Source: Metamycoplasma phocicerebrale
GTDB lineage: Bacteria > Bacillota_I > Bacilli_A > Mycoplasmatales > Metamycoplasmataceae
Assembly (NCBI RefSeq): GCF_003383595.3
Contig: NZ_CP033058.2
Coordinates: forward strand, 372,001-436,000
Direction: 5' to 3'
DNA: 64,000 nt
Program-made: the position numbers and the translations under genes
The notes under the pieces: model-generated
Databases searched by the model: none
What the model was told of the DNA's origin: nothing
The model's input: the letters and a program-made list of their open reading frames with translations, nothing else
In this document: piece by piece, positions 34,549-46,809 of the stretch
Numbering within the stretch: the stretch's first letter is position 1
How the letters are laid out: every line of letters begins with the position of its first letter

Positions 34549-35491
34549 CTCTCTCTCCTTGTGATTGTTCTACTAAACTATCATAAAATGATTGCAAATC
34601 ATTATGTCTTAATGATTGTAAAACTATTTTGTTTTCTAAAATTATTTGAATTATTTCGTTTTTTTGTTTTTCATTAACATCTTTAATTATAATCTCTGAT
34701 TTTGAGTCGCCTTCTGATTCTAATTTTAAAATTTCTTTTAAAAGTTTTTTTGTTTTTAAATTATTGGAAGTCTTAATATATAAATTATTTTTAGACTTTG
34801 ATATATTTTTTAATTCTCCACTAAATAAAACATCTCCATTATAAATAAAAGTTGCACTATCAATAATTTTTTCCAATTCGCTTAAAATATGAGAAGAAAT
34901 AAAAATAGATTTTCCTTGTTTTCTAAGTTCGATTAAACTGTCAAATAATTCTTTTCTTGCGTCTGGATCTAAATTAGCTGCAGGTTCATCCAATATAAGA
35001 ATTTTAGGATCTATAATTAAAGCTTGGGCTAATAATATTTTCTTTTTCATTCCACTAGAAAATTCGTTTGGGTTTCTTTTTTTATGTTGTTCTAAGCCAA
35101 TGCTTTTTAATATATCCAAAGCCTTTTGTTTAGCTTCTTTTAATTTAATGCCGCTAAAAGTCGCCATTGTTATTAAATAATCAATTGTATTTAAGTGTTT
35201 TGGAAAACTTGCTTTTTCGGGAATATACCCTATTAATCTATTAGCTTTTTCACTTCCGGGTTTAAAATTTAAAATTTTTATTTGGCCTGGCAATGAACGA
35301 TAAGCTCCAATTATTGATTTTATGGTTGTTGTTTTGCCTGATCCATTAGGACCGATAAAACCATGTATACTACCTTGCTTAATATTAAAACTTATGTTTT
35401 TTATAGCTTGAAATTTTTTAAATTTTTTTGAAAAATTATTAATTTCAATTACTACACCTTCATTAATTACTTCTTTGCTAGTTTGTTTCAT
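34508..35491 (-). CDS. ABC transporter ATP-binding protein
   Basis: 327 aa. Walker A GPNGSGKTTTIKSIIG (about residues 44-59), signature FSSGMKKKILLAQAL (about 144-158), Walker B ILILDEPAANLDPDARKEL (about 164-182), then FISSHILSELE. The C-terminal 100 residues form the extra domain typical of the NatA/drug-exporter (DrrA) group. The signature has Ser-Ser-Gly-Met instead of Ser-Gly-Gly-Gln. It is the first gene of the minus-strand pair, and the permease begins within its last codons, implying coupled translation. Likely partner of that permease only. Confidence 0.9.
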   Translation of the reverse strand: MKQTSKEVINEGVVIEINNFSKKFKKFQAIKNISFNIKQGSIHGFIGPNGSGKTTTIKSIIGAYRSLPGQIKILNFKPGSEKANRLIGYIPEKASFPKHLNTIDYLITMATFSGIKLKEAKQKALDILKSIGLEQHKKRNPNEFSSGMKKKILLAQALIIDPKILILDEPAANLDPDARKELFDSLIELRKQGKSIFISSHILSELEKIIDSATFIYNGDVLFSGELKNISKSKNNLYIKTSNNLKTKKLLKEILKLESEGDSKSEIIIKDVNEKQKNEIIQIILENKIVLQSLRHNDLQSFYDSLVEQSQGERDDSNLQRSNAEIS

Positions 35492-35648
35492 AATTAAAAT
35501 ATTATACTAAAATTAAAAATTAAGAACTTTTAAAAGCTTTTTTATTATAAAAATGAATTTTTTTAGACTAATTTGCATAATTTTATTTATAAATAAAAAT
35601 TTCGAATTTAGAATATAAATTCGAAAGATTATTTTAATATAAAATAAA

Positions 35649-37022
<1,374 letters not shown>

Positions 37023-37033
37023 AATTTATCTCC

Positions 37034-38401
37034 TTATTTTTGTCTTTCTGCCAATTCTACTAATGTAGATACTAAAACTCCAAGACCCATACCTTTTTGA
37101 TCAGCTGTTCCTGCAACATCACAGTGAATAAAGTCAACTTTATTTGTAAATTCATTTAAAAACATAGCTGCCGAGTTTGAATCAGCCTTTGCACTATTAT
37201 TGTAATTATTTAAGTCTGCTACTAAAGAAGCTTTGTTTGTTTTGTGAAAGTTTTCATGCATAGGCAATCTTCAAACTTTTTCATGAGCAACTTTAGCCGC
37301 TTCACTAAATTCATTTCATCTTTCATCTTTTGTTGAAAAAATACCTGAATAAGTTTTTCCAAGTGCTCTAATCATAGCACCAGTCAAAGTAGCTACATCT
37401 ACTAATAAAGTAGCATTCAATTTTGTAGCACCATAATATAAACCATCAGCTAATACTAAACGGCCTTCAGCATCTGTATCAGTAATTTCCACTGTCTTGC
37501 TGCTCATTGATTTAACAACTGATTCTGGAACAGTGCCATGTGTATCTATAGCATTATCTGTTAACATCATAACAGCAGCAACATTAGATTTAATTTCTAA
37601 TTCTGCAATAGCCTTAACTGCATATGCAACAATAGCTGATCCAGACATATCAAACTTCATACCATCCATGTGGTATCCTTTTGTATTATAACCACCGGTG
37701 TCAAAAGTAATACCTTTTCCAACATAAACAAATTTTTCTTTGCTTTTTGGGTTTCCGTTGTATTCAATTATAACTACTCTTGGTTGGTAAGATGAACCAG
37801 CATTAACTGCCAATAATAATCCCATTCCCAATTTTTCAATTTCTGATTTTGTCAAAACCTTAACACTTAACCCCTTAACATCTTCAAAATCTTTTTTTAT
37901 TGTTTTTGCAATTCATTCACTTGTTGCAATATTTGGAGGTGTTATTTGTAAATCGCGAGTTTTAGAAACCGCTTCAGAAATTGTTGTTAATTTTTTAACC
38001 AAATCTGAGTAATTTTTATCTTCTAAAAATAAAGATAATTTAATTTGTTTTTCCTTATCATCTTTAGTTTTTTCTTTTTGTGTAAATAATTTAGCTTCAT
38101 GAAAAGCTACTCTAGAAATAAAAGCTCTAAGCACTTCTTCTATTGAAATATTTTTGTTAACAAAAGATGCTATATCTATTTGATAATCTCTTCTTTTAGC
38201 CAAAGCTATTGAATCAACAACCTTTAAAAAATGATAATAATCTTTTACTTCCTTTGATATAAAAATATATGCTTCATTTTTTTCAAAAAATTCTGTAATA
38301 TAATTAGCTTCTTTAGCAATATTAGAACACATCTCTGTGTTTTCATATGCTGCTTTTAAAAGCATATCTTTATTACGAACATTGTTATATTTTATGCTCA
38401 T
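37034..38401 (-). CDS. Leucyl aminopeptidase, M17 family (upstream copy)
   Basis: 455 aa, paralogue of the neighbouring gene. Motifs: GKGITFDTGGYNTKGYHMDG followed by [27 protein letters not shown], and [14 protein letters not shown]. All metal ligands of M17 enzymes are present. The loop after GGYNTK is two residues shorter than in the downstream copy. The N-terminal halves differ far more than the catalytic halves, so the two probably differ in substrate or assembly. Both are open with TGA as Trp. This copy is first in the operon. Confidence 0.93.
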
Positions 38402-38533
38402 ATTATCCTTCCTTTTTTATAATAATAGTATTATTATAGTATTAAATTATTATTGATTTTGTTTTTTATAAAACAATTATAAATTTTAAAAAACCAAAAA
38501 CCAAATTATTTGTTTTTGAATATAAAAAAGCAT

Positions 38534-39933
38534 TTAAGAAACTAAATTTGATATTTCTTTATCCTTGCCTTCTTCTAATTTATTATTTTGATCAATAAAA
38601 GTTTTGTTTTTTAAAACACTAAAAATATTTATTTTATTTTTCTTTAAAATCCATATAAATAATAAATATGTAATTACCGAGTCAAATGCTATTGCTCCTG
38701 CAAACAATAAGGTGATTGAATTCAATGTTGGAATTCAAGCGCCAGTTTTATAACAAATAAACATTATTCCAAATAATACAATATTTACAATTAAGGATTG
38801 ATATAACATATATTCTGTTTTGCCCAATCCATAAAAAATACTATCAATTATAGAATTGTAAGCAAATGTTACATAAAACCCAATACTTATTATTGATAAG
38901 TAATAAATTGTATTTCCGTTTTTTAATTTTAAAACACTATTAAAAAATGGTTTTCATCCTGGTATAGTTATAAATCATATTAATACCAAAAGAGTTACAA
39001 TAAAAAAGTATCCAAGCGTATTTTTTCTATAGCTTTATGTCCATCTCGGCCAATATCTGCCTTAACAACTTCGCTTAATTGAAGTATAGGCAATAATAGT
39101 CAACCTCATATAAAATTATTTGTTAGTCAAAAATCTCCAGATCCACCGACAGCATTTACCATTTTTACAATCATAAACATAAAAAACAAATTTCTTACTA
39201 AAGTTTCTAAGCCAGAAATCGAACTAATTCTAAAAAAAGATTTAAATCACTTAAAATTTAATTTTTTAATTTTTCATATATTGATTTTTTCTATGTGTAA
39301 TAGTATAAAACTAGTAATTAATAATATTGAAGAAACAATAATGTTAGTATAAGCTATTCCATTAACTCCTAATTTTAAAGAAACGCTTAAATTAGAAATA
39401 AAAAATATATCTAATATAATAATTAGTATAAGTTGAATTAAAAGAGGGATATAAATATTTTTATCTTTTTTTATAGTTATCAATGCTACTAATATAAATT
39501 TAAATAAAATGTTAATAATATTAGCTGTTGATTCTAACCTAATATAATTTACTGTTTCATTAATTATACTTTTATCCTGAGCCATTAAAATTGTAAGAGG
39601 TCTTGCTGCTGCTATAATAAATACAGTTAAAACAATATATATTAAAAATGTAAATAATAATCCAGTTTTTAATCTATTTTCTAATTCTTCTTTATCGTTT
39701 ATAACTGCTCCTATAAAAAAGAATAACGGTAGTAAAAACGCTTCTTGCATAATTTCATAAAAAAGCGAAACTCATTGCATTTGCGAAGCAATAGAAAAAC
39801 TTCATGTATTTGGGATTTGGCCAATTTAATATATTCTAATAGTATTATATATAGTTGGCAATAATCCGAAAAATAATAAAGCAAAAAACATTCTAAAACT
39901 AATGTGCTTAAAGATATTTTTAAATTTTGACAT
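38534..39933 (-). pseudogene. MATE-family efflux transporter, inactivated
   Basis: The start is MSKFKNIFKHISFRMFFALL, then FGLLPTIYNTIRIY followed by TAA (39826-39828) where a Trp is expected; the frame continues IGQIPNTWSFSIASQMQW. A TGA-to-TAA change explains it. Many hydrophobic helices follow (EAFLLPLFFFIGAVINDKEE and others). A second break falls at six T on the plus strand (39021-39026): the frame dies, and one inserted base restores the C-terminal half through TLNSITLLFAGAIAFDSVIT to 38534. Two independent lesions make slippage rescue unlikely. MATE proteins export cationic drugs using Na+ or H+ gradients. Confidence 0.85.
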
Positions 39934-39990
39934 TTTGCCTTCTTCTAATTTCAATTTTTAAATTTATTTTTCACTTAAAAATAGTATAAA

Positions 39991-40650
39991 CTATTTTGTA
40001 TTTCAATCTATTTCTTTTTTATTTAATTCCCTTAATTTATTGTTTATTTTTTTAAAAACATCAGAACCTAAAAAGTTTTTATTGCAACTTAAAGGGGATG
40101 GGTGAGAAACAATATAAACAAAATGATTATTTAAATCTATTTTTTTCAAAACATTTAATGCATAGTTTCCCATAACTAAAAATATTATGTTTTTAGTTGT
40201 TTTTGTAATTTTTTTAAGAAATTCGTAAGTAAAGTTTTCTCATCCCATATTTTTATGTGCTAAAGGCAAAGATTCTTCAACTGTTAAAATATTATTTATT
40301 AATAGTACTCCTTGATTTTTTCAATAACTTAAATCATTTGTTAAAAACTGAGATTTGGGATATGAGTTTTTAATTTCTTTAAATATATTTTTTAATGAAG
40401 CAGGAGTTTTTAAATTGGTTCTACTAGTAGAAAATGCAAGACCGTTTGCAACACCTTTTGTTGGATAAGGATCTTGACCTATAATAATAATTTTTAAATT
40501 ATTAAAATCAAAATTTTGATAAGCAAAAAATATTTCTTCTTTTTTAGGAAAAATATTTTCATAACCTATTTTTTCTAATTTGCTTATTAAATTTTTAAAA
40601 TAGTTTTTTTCTTTTTGTTTTTCTAAAAAAATATCAAAATTAAAATTCAT
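39991..40650 (-). CDS. ung: Uracil-DNA glycosylase
   Basis: Excises uracil from DNA, starting base-excision repair. 219 aa, normal length. Motifs: IIIIGQDPYPTKGVANGLAF with the catalytic Asp at about residue 58-60, SLKNIFKEI, LLINNILTV, GWENFT, and the DNA-intercalation/catalytic His motif SHPSPLS near residue 180. The start overlaps fmt by 11 nt. Its N-terminal residues MNFNFDIFLEKQKEKNYF fit the family pattern. TGA encodes Trp in GWENFT and others. Confidence 0.95.
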
Positions 40651-41494
40651 GTTTTACTCTTTTTTTACCTTCGTATTGATATTCAATTAAATATAATTTT
40701 CCATTAGAAAAGTTTATATTTAATGGCGTTTTAACTTTATTAATTGAAGCTCTAAAAATTTTTAATCTTTTATTGTTATAAATCAAAAAAGCTCCGGGCT
40801 GGTCATTAAAGGCTCTTATTTTGGCCAAAGTTTTTTCTTTTGTATCATTTAAAAAAAGCTCAGCATCTTCATTCTTAATTTTTGGAGCAAAAGTAACTAA
40901 CTCTTCTTTTTGTTTAATAGGAGATATATCATTATTAAAAATTTTTATAATTCAGTTAGCTAAATTCTCAATAGATACTTTAGCTAACTTATCAAAAATT
41001 TCTAATGCCGTATCATTTTCTTCTATTAAAATTTTTTTTGAAAAAATTATATCTCCAGCATCCATTTTATCAATCATATAAATTAAAGAAATACCTGTTT
41101 CTTTATCATTATTTAATAATGCATGTTGTATAGGCGCTGCCCCTCTATATTTTTCTAATAAACTACCATGAACATTAATACTTGCTTTTTTGGCTAAATC
41201 TAAAATATTGTTAGGTATTAATTGCCCAAAACTGATAGTTATAAAAAAATCAAAATTTATTTGTTTTAAATCATTATATAGTTCTTTGATTTTTATTGGT
41301 TGAAATAATTTTATATTATGTTTTTTTGCTAATAAAGCTACTTCTGTATTAATTATATTTTTATTTCTATCTAACTTTCTATTTGGTTGGCTAATAATTG
41401 CACAAATTTCAAAGTTTTCGTTTTTTATTAATGACTCAAAAATTTTTTGTGAAAAATCTCCGGTTCCTGCTAATATTAATTTAATTTTTGACAT
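40640..41494 (-). CDS. fmt: Methionyl-tRNA formyltransferase
   Basis: Formylates initiator Met-tRNA. 284 aa, somewhat short against about 310. The N-terminus KIKLILAGTGDFSQKIFESL matches the formyl-donor fold, with AGT(G)DF at the usual AGTPxFA position. Later INFDFFITISFGQLIPNNIL and SINVHGSLLEKYRGAAPIQH carry the catalytic Asn-His pair, and YMIDKMDAGDI the Asp. I place the start at MSKIK; an upstream in-frame ATG would add 18 odd hydrophobic residues and overlap the promoter. A TATAAT box lies 6 nt before this ATG, so the mRNA should be leaderless. Confidence 0.93.
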
Positions 41495-41500
41495 AAAAAA

Positions 41501-41506
41501 ATTATA
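41501..41506 (-). promoter_or_regulatory. -10 box of fmt, 6 nt from ATG
   Basis: TATAAT on the minus strand, then six T, then ATG. There is no room for a ribosome site, so transcription should begin at or next to the A of ATG. Confidence 0.65.
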
Positions 41507-41537
41507 ACTTATCCTAAATAAAGTTATAAATATAAAA

Positions 41538-41562
41538 TAAAAAACCAATACTAGATTGGTTT
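41538..41562 (-). terminator. Terminator of the metalloprotease gene
   Basis: AAACCAAT pairs with ATTGGTTT. On the minus strand the stem is followed by T-rich sequence. It overlaps the stop codon. Confidence 0.65.
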
Positions 41563-43609
41563 AATAAGGTTTTAAATAATAATAATATTTATTATTTGTG
41601 TCCTTTTTTAGTTCAAATCATTCAGCTAAAGAATCTCGATAACTATACATCTTATATGTTGTAGTTTTTCTTTGATCATTAACATATTTATCAAAAAAGT
41701 TTTTACCTTTATTATTAAATTTATCATCATTCAATAGTGAAAACACTTCTTTTTGATTTATGTCTTCTAAATCATATTTGCCATCATTATTAAGATCTAT
41801 TCATAATTTAATGTCAAAAGCATTGTTTCCTATAATTTTATTAAAATTAGGCTTGTTTATATTTCTTGCTATATAAGATACATAATAAAAATTTTCTTTG
41901 AATAATTCTGGATATATTCATTTTTCTGTTCAATAATTTTTTTGTTGTCCTTCTGGTAAAGAAGACTCATATTTAGAATCTCATTCTTTTTTTGTAATTA
42001 AATTGTATTTTTGCAAAGTTATATTAGACTCAATTATTTTTTTATTATTGTCTTTTGAAACAAGTAATAGCTTCATTTTTTTGTTTTGATATTCTGTATT
42101 ATTTTTTGGTAATTGAAAATATCCTCCAAAATTTAAAGAATTACCACTGTCATTATTTATATTGTAATGAGCAAAACTAATTAATTGACCTCAGCCCATT
42201 AAATCAACATAAGCCTTAAACAAACCTTTATGTCTTGTGTCTCCCACATTCTTAAAAGGTTTCTCATATTCAAAATTATCATTGTCTCATTTATTGCTTA
42301 CAAATTCTTCAATTTGTTTTCTGAAAACTCAGTTTGGAGCATAAGCTCATATATCTTTTCAAGTTGTTTTATGTTTTGCTTTTGATATTGTTTTTAAAAT
42401 ATCATCACCTGTGGAACTAAAAATGACTTCTATATTACCAAATAAATCATTTCGTTCTTTAGCAAAATATAAAAAGTTTTCAAGGCTTTTATAATTCTTA
42501 TCAACATAAAATGTTGAATTTGGGCCTAACGATAATTTAACTAATTCTCTTGGAATTAATTCTGCAAAAGAAAATAAGTATTTTAAAGACTTTGATTCAA
42601 TAGGGTTAGCAAAATTAATTTCTTGGTTTTTATTATTATTAAAATAATGTTTGTTATCAAACATTTTATTATAATTTTCTTTTTCAAATTCACTAATATC
42701 CAAATTAACAAATCTAAACAAATCATTTGAACTAAAATCTTTATAAACAGGTATTTTACCTTTTATGTATTCAAAATCGGATTCTCTTCTTATATATTTT
42801 GATTTTTGTGCCAAAGGAATATCATGATAATTTAAATTAAACCTAAATTCTTTTAAAAACTTTTTATTATTAATTTGTCTTTTTTTAATTATATGTGAAT
42901 TTCCACCATGTTCATGGCCATCTCCATTGTCTTCTATAAGAGTATTATCAGAAAATTCATCCGTTTCTTTTATTGATTTATTATACATATTATCTATGTG
43001 GTGAGTATATTCATGCATTATTGTTCCAAAAATAATTTCAACTCTTTTGGCTACTGGTTGATTCAATAATTTTAAATTATTATTCAAAGGTCCATCAGTA
43101 AAAATATATATTTCTCTAAGACTTGGATAATATAAACCGTTGGCAGAATTATTTTTGTTGTCTTTTGAAGGAAAACCAATTTTTATGCTTTTTAGAGCAT
43201 TTATTTCTGGTCCATATAGTGCTCTTTTTTTGAACATAGTATTCAGCAGCTGAATACCTTTTTCTCCTAAATAGTAATATTTTTTATTACCATCAGTATA
43301 AACTGGCTTTTCCATTATAGTCAAATTGCCATATTTAAAAGAAGATTTAATTTCTCCACTTTTTTCAGTCTTTTTAGCATTAAAAATTAAATTATTATCT
43401 TTATCATAAAAAAATTTAAATGCTCCAGAAGAATCGTTTGATTCTTCATAATAATCGGAACCTATATTATTAATTTTTTGGTTTATAGAAGAGTTAAGGA
43501 ATTTATAAGCAAAATAACCCCCAACACTAATAGCGCCAAGAGTTAAAATTATTAGAATTATTGATAAAAATATTTTTCCTGCTTTTGTTTTATTATTATT
43601 TTGCTGCAT
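41561..43609 (-). CDS. Membrane-anchored zinc metalloprotease-like protein (HExxH)
   Basis: 682 aa. A short Asn/Lys head is followed by one transmembrane helix (about residues 12-35, KIFLSIILIILTLGAISVGG). The remainder is predicted outside the cell. Residues about 198-202 are HEYTH in FGTIMHEYTHHIDNMY, the HExxH zinc-protease signature, with GNGDGHEHGG-type acidic/His sequence (DGHEHGGNSH) some 25 residues later. TGA codons encode Trp in the C-terminal third. The start at MQQNNN is chosen because GGGGGG sits 9 nt upstream of it; an ATG six codons earlier lies inside that site. From memory this matches the mycoplasma 'MYPU_1760 family metalloprotease', which I cannot verify here. Substrate unknown. 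Confidence 0.78.
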
Positions 43610-43720
43610 ATTTATAACCCCCCACATTATTAATAATTTAATGTTATACTATTTATAATTAAAAAACAAAAAACTTATTATCTTTTAACTAAAAGAGTAT
43701 AACAAAAAATGATAAATCTT

Positions 43721-43726
43721 TATAAT
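43721..43726 (+). promoter_or_regulatory. -10 box of rsmD close to ATG
   Basis: TATAAT ends 8 nt before the start codon, and the gap ATTTAATT has no ribosome site. A leader of 0-2 nt is expected. Confidence 0.55.
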
Positions 43727-43734
43727 ATTTAATT

Positions 43735-44283
43735 ATGTTAAGAATAATAGCAGGAAAATATCGTTCAAGATTATTAAAACAACCATCTGAAAAAACAACC
43801 CGCCCTACAACTGATAGAGCTAGAGAAGCTATTTTTTCTTCTATTCATTTTTTTATTGAAAATAAGGAGTTTTTAGATTTATTTTCAGGGTCTGGTTCTT
43901 TTTGTTTAGAAGCTCTATCGAGAGGAGCTAAAAAAGCAACAAGTGTAGAAAAAGATAAACTAGCTTATAAAATTATTTTAGAAAATATGCATAATTTAAA
44001 AGAAGATAATTTAAATGTTTTTAATATTGATGCATTAACATTTTTGAATAAAAATTTAAATAAAAAATATGATTATATATACTTAGATCCCCCTTTTATT
44101 GAAAAAGATTTATTAATAAAATGTATAGACATTATTAGTTCGAATAACATGTTAAATTTGAATGGGAAAATTATAATTGAAACTGATTGAAAAGATTTTA
44201 ATTATGAAAAAAATAATTATAAATTGATCAAAAACAAGAAATATGGAAAAATTTATATTTACTTTATTGAAATTGCAAATTAG
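43735..44283 (+). CDS. rsmD: 16S rRNA (guanine-N2)-methyltransferase RsmD
   Basis: Methylates G966 of 16S rRNA. 182 aa, normal for the family. The start MLRIIAGKYRSRLLKQP and TRPTTDRAREAIF are hallmark. The SAM motif is LDLFSGSGSFCLEALSRGA (about residues 46-64), then SVEKDK. The catalytic motif is IYLDPPF (about 118-124). TGA at 44188-44190 encodes Trp near the C-terminus (TDWKDF). The frame ends with TAG. No ribosome site precedes the ATG. Confidence 0.94.
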
Positions 44284-44395
44284 TTTATAATTAATTATTA
44301 ATAATTAAATTTAAAATTAAAATTGAATTTTATTTACAATTAATATTAAAAAAAGTATAAAAATGTAATTTGCATTATTTTAAGGAGTAAGTTTT

Positions 44396-45019
44396 ATGGA
44401 AAAGAAGTTAATAATTTTTACTGGTCCAAGCGGAGTTGGAAAAGGAACTGTTGAAAAACCTTTGTTTGATGATAAAGATTTAAAACTAAAACTTTCAGTT
44501 TCTATAACCACAAGAAAACCGAGAGAAGGGGAAATTGATGGAGTTCATTATTATTTTGTTTCTCCTGAAATGTTTCAAACTTTTATAAAAGAAGATAGGT
44601 TATTAGAATATTCAAAACATTTTGATAATTATTATGGCACCCTTCTTTCTGAAATACTACATATTTATGAATCGGGCAGAATTCCATTTTTAGAAATAGA
44701 AACCAATGGTGCAAATCAAATTATTGAAAAGTATAAAAAAGAAGGTCGTGAAGCGGAAATTTGTTCTATATTTTTAATGCCTCCTTCATTAGATGAATTG
44801 GAAAGAAGAATTGAAGGTAGAAAAACAGAAACCGAAGATTTAATTTTAAAAAGATTGCAAAAAGCTAGAGAAGAAATTCAAATGTCTTCATCATTTAACT
44901 ATGTTATTACAAATAATTCTATTGAAGAAACAGTTTTAAATATTAAAAAAATAATTAAAAAAGATTTTGCTAAAATGTTAGAAGATAATAATAAAGGTGA
45001 AGAAGGAAGAAAGGCCTAA
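44396..45019 (+). CDS. gmk: Guanylate kinase
   Basis: Phosphorylates GMP to GDP. 207 aa. P-loop FTGPSGVGKGTVEK (about residues 7-20), the GMP-binding region SVSITTRKPREGEIDGVHYY, then EYSKHFDNYYGT and the lid region RIEGRKTETED. Strong ribosome site AAGGAG. It heads a run gmk-prpC-pknB-rsgA-rpe with gaps of 6, -1, 27 and 10 nt, the same order seen in many Firmicutes. A 112-nt AT-only spacer separates it from rsmD and presumably holds the promoter. Confidence 0.97.
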   Translation: MEKKLIIFTGPSGVGKGTVEKPLFDDKDLKLKLSVSITTRKPREGEIDGVHYYFVSPEMFQTFIKEDRLLEYSKHFDNYYGTLLSEILHIYESGRIPFLEIETNGANQIIEKYKKEGREAEICSIFLMPPSLDELERRIEGRKTETEDLILKRLQKAREEIQMSSSFNYVITNNSIEETVLNIKKIIKKDFAKMLEDNNKGEEGRKA

Positions 45020-45025
45020 AATTTA

Positions 45026-45775
45026 ATGAATTACATTGTTAAAACAGATAAAGGAAAATATCGTAAAGAAAATCAAGACTATGCTTCAATTTCTTTTTTA
45101 GGAAATTGAACTCTTGCTGTTTTGTGCGATGGAATGGGTGGTCATTTTGGTGGCTCAGTTTGTTCTACAAAATCTATTGAGTTTTTGTTTAAATATTTTC
45201 AACAAAATTTTGATCCTGAAGTTAATTATGATGATAAAAAATTAATTAATAAATGATTTAACAATGCATTGAGTTATATAAAAAAATCTCTTAATGAAAT
45301 AGCTAAAGAAAATGAAGATTATTCTGACATGGGGACAACATTAACTGCTGCCCTGGTTTTTAATTCAAATAAGCAAACTTATATTTTTAATATTGGTGAT
45401 TCTCGAACATATGCTTATAATGGCTATTTATATCAAATAACTCGAGACCAAAATTTATTACATCAATTAGTTAAACATAAAATTTTAAGTCTTGAATTAG
45501 CTAAGTTACACCCAGATGCAAATAAACTTGTTAGTTGTTTAGGACCTAATAAAATAATGAAATGTGATGGGTTTTTATTAAAAAGTAATGAAGATGTTCA
45601 ATATTTATTATTAACTTCTGATGGTGTTCATGATTATATTGAAAAGCCCACACTTGAACAAATTTTACAAGATGCTAAATTAAACATTGAACAAAAAGCA
45701 AATAAAATGATTAGTGTGGCTAAGAAAAATTTATCAAAAGATAATTTAACAGTGGTAATAATGGAGTTTAACTAA
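45026..45775 (+). CDS. prpC: PP2C-type protein phosphatase
   Basis: Dephosphorylates Ser/Thr in proteins, opposing the PknB kinase encoded next. 249 aa. Metal-binding and catalytic motifs: GKYRKENQDYASI (Arg and Asp), LCDGMGGHFGG, MGTTLTAAL, IGDSRTYAY, and LTSDGVHDYI, DNLTVV at the C-terminus. Start ATG lies 6 nt after gmk; the ribosome site is AAGGCCT-like and weak, suggesting coupling. The stop shares one base with the pknB ATG (TAATG). Confidence 0.95.
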
Positions 45776-46782
45776 TGGAAAAAAAATTAAGAAAATATAG
45801 AAACGTAAATAAATATTTTGAAAACTTTGAATTGATAGGTCGGGGAGGATATGGAGAAGTATATTCTGCAACCTATGTTAAGACTGGTAAAAAGGTTGCT
45901 ATTAAAATTTTAACTGTACCTGATATTACTAAAAAAGTTACTAATCAAATACGTTTCAAAAACGAGTGTAAAGTATTGAACATGATTAGATCTGATAATG
46001 TAGTTAAAATGATAGGCTATTATTCTTCTAACGATGAATCATATTATGTAATGGAATTAATTAAAGGTATTGATTTAAAAAGTTTAATAGCTAAGAACAC
46101 TAAAATTCCTACCGATGAAGCTATAAGGATAGCCAAAGAGATATGTCAAGGATTAATTGATATACATTTAGTCAATGTAATACATAGAGATTTAAAACCA
46201 AGCAATATTATTATTCAAAATATAACAAATACTATAAAGTTAATTGATTTTGGAATTTCAATTAGTGAAGAAAGCGTTAGAGTAACTGCCGATAATAAAG
46301 TAGTAGGTTCAATCCAATATATAGCTCCCGAATTACTAACTAGAACTGCACGAGCATCAGTAAAAAGTGATATTTATGCATTTGGAATGATTTTATATGA
46401 AATGTTGGCCGGCCATCCACCATTCCAAGCCAATGAAGAACAATCTATTTTATATTTACAAATTAACCAAAAATTACCTCCATTAGAAGGTGTCGGAGTT
46501 TCTATTCCTCAAGCCGTAGAAAACATAATAATCCGTTGCACAGCAAAAAACCCTAATTTAAGATATGATAATTGCGTCGATATTTTAAAAGACTTAAAAA
46601 AATGTTTAAGTCCTCAAGCCAGTCTAGAAAAAAAACTAAAATTAGATAAGGAATCTAAAAATACTAATTCTAAAAACAAAAAGAAATCCCTGTCCTTAAA
46701 AGTTACATTAATAATAATAATTTTATTATCGGTAGCTATAGTTGCAACAGTATTAGCTCTTGTATTTACTGGGACTATTTAA
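45775..46782 (+). CDS. pknB: Serine/threonine protein kinase, membrane-anchored, no PASTA domains
   Basis: 335 aa. Kinase domain about residues 16-280: GRGGYGEVYSATYVKTGKKV (glycine loop) then AIKIL (catalytic Lys), VIHRDLKPSNIII (catalytic loop), KLIDFGIS (DFG), and IQYIAPELL. A Lys/Ser-rich linker leads to one C-terminal helix (LKVTLIIIILLSVAIVATVL), and the protein ends a few residues later. Wall-bearing relatives continue with outside PASTA domains that sense peptidoglycan. Their absence fits a cell without a wall. Coupled to prpC by a 1-nt overlap. Confidence 0.95.
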   Translation: MEKKLRKYRNVNKYFENFELIGRGGYGEVYSATYVKTGKKVAIKILTVPDITKKVTNQIRFKNECKVLNMIRSDNVVKMIGYYSSNDESYYVMELIKGIDLKSLIAKNTKIPTDEAIRIAKEICQGLIDIHLVNVIHRDLKPSNIIIQNITNTIKLIDFGISISEESVRVTADNKVVGSIQYIAPELLTRTARASVKSDIYAFGMILYEMLAGHPPFQANEEQSILYLQINQKLPPLEGVGVSIPQAVENIIIRCTAKNPNLRYDNCVDILKDLKKCLSPQASLEKKLKLDKESKNTNSKNKKKSLSLKVTLIIIILLSVAIVATVLALVFTGTI

Positions 46783-46809
46783 TATATAATATTAATAAGG
46801 ATAAAAATT

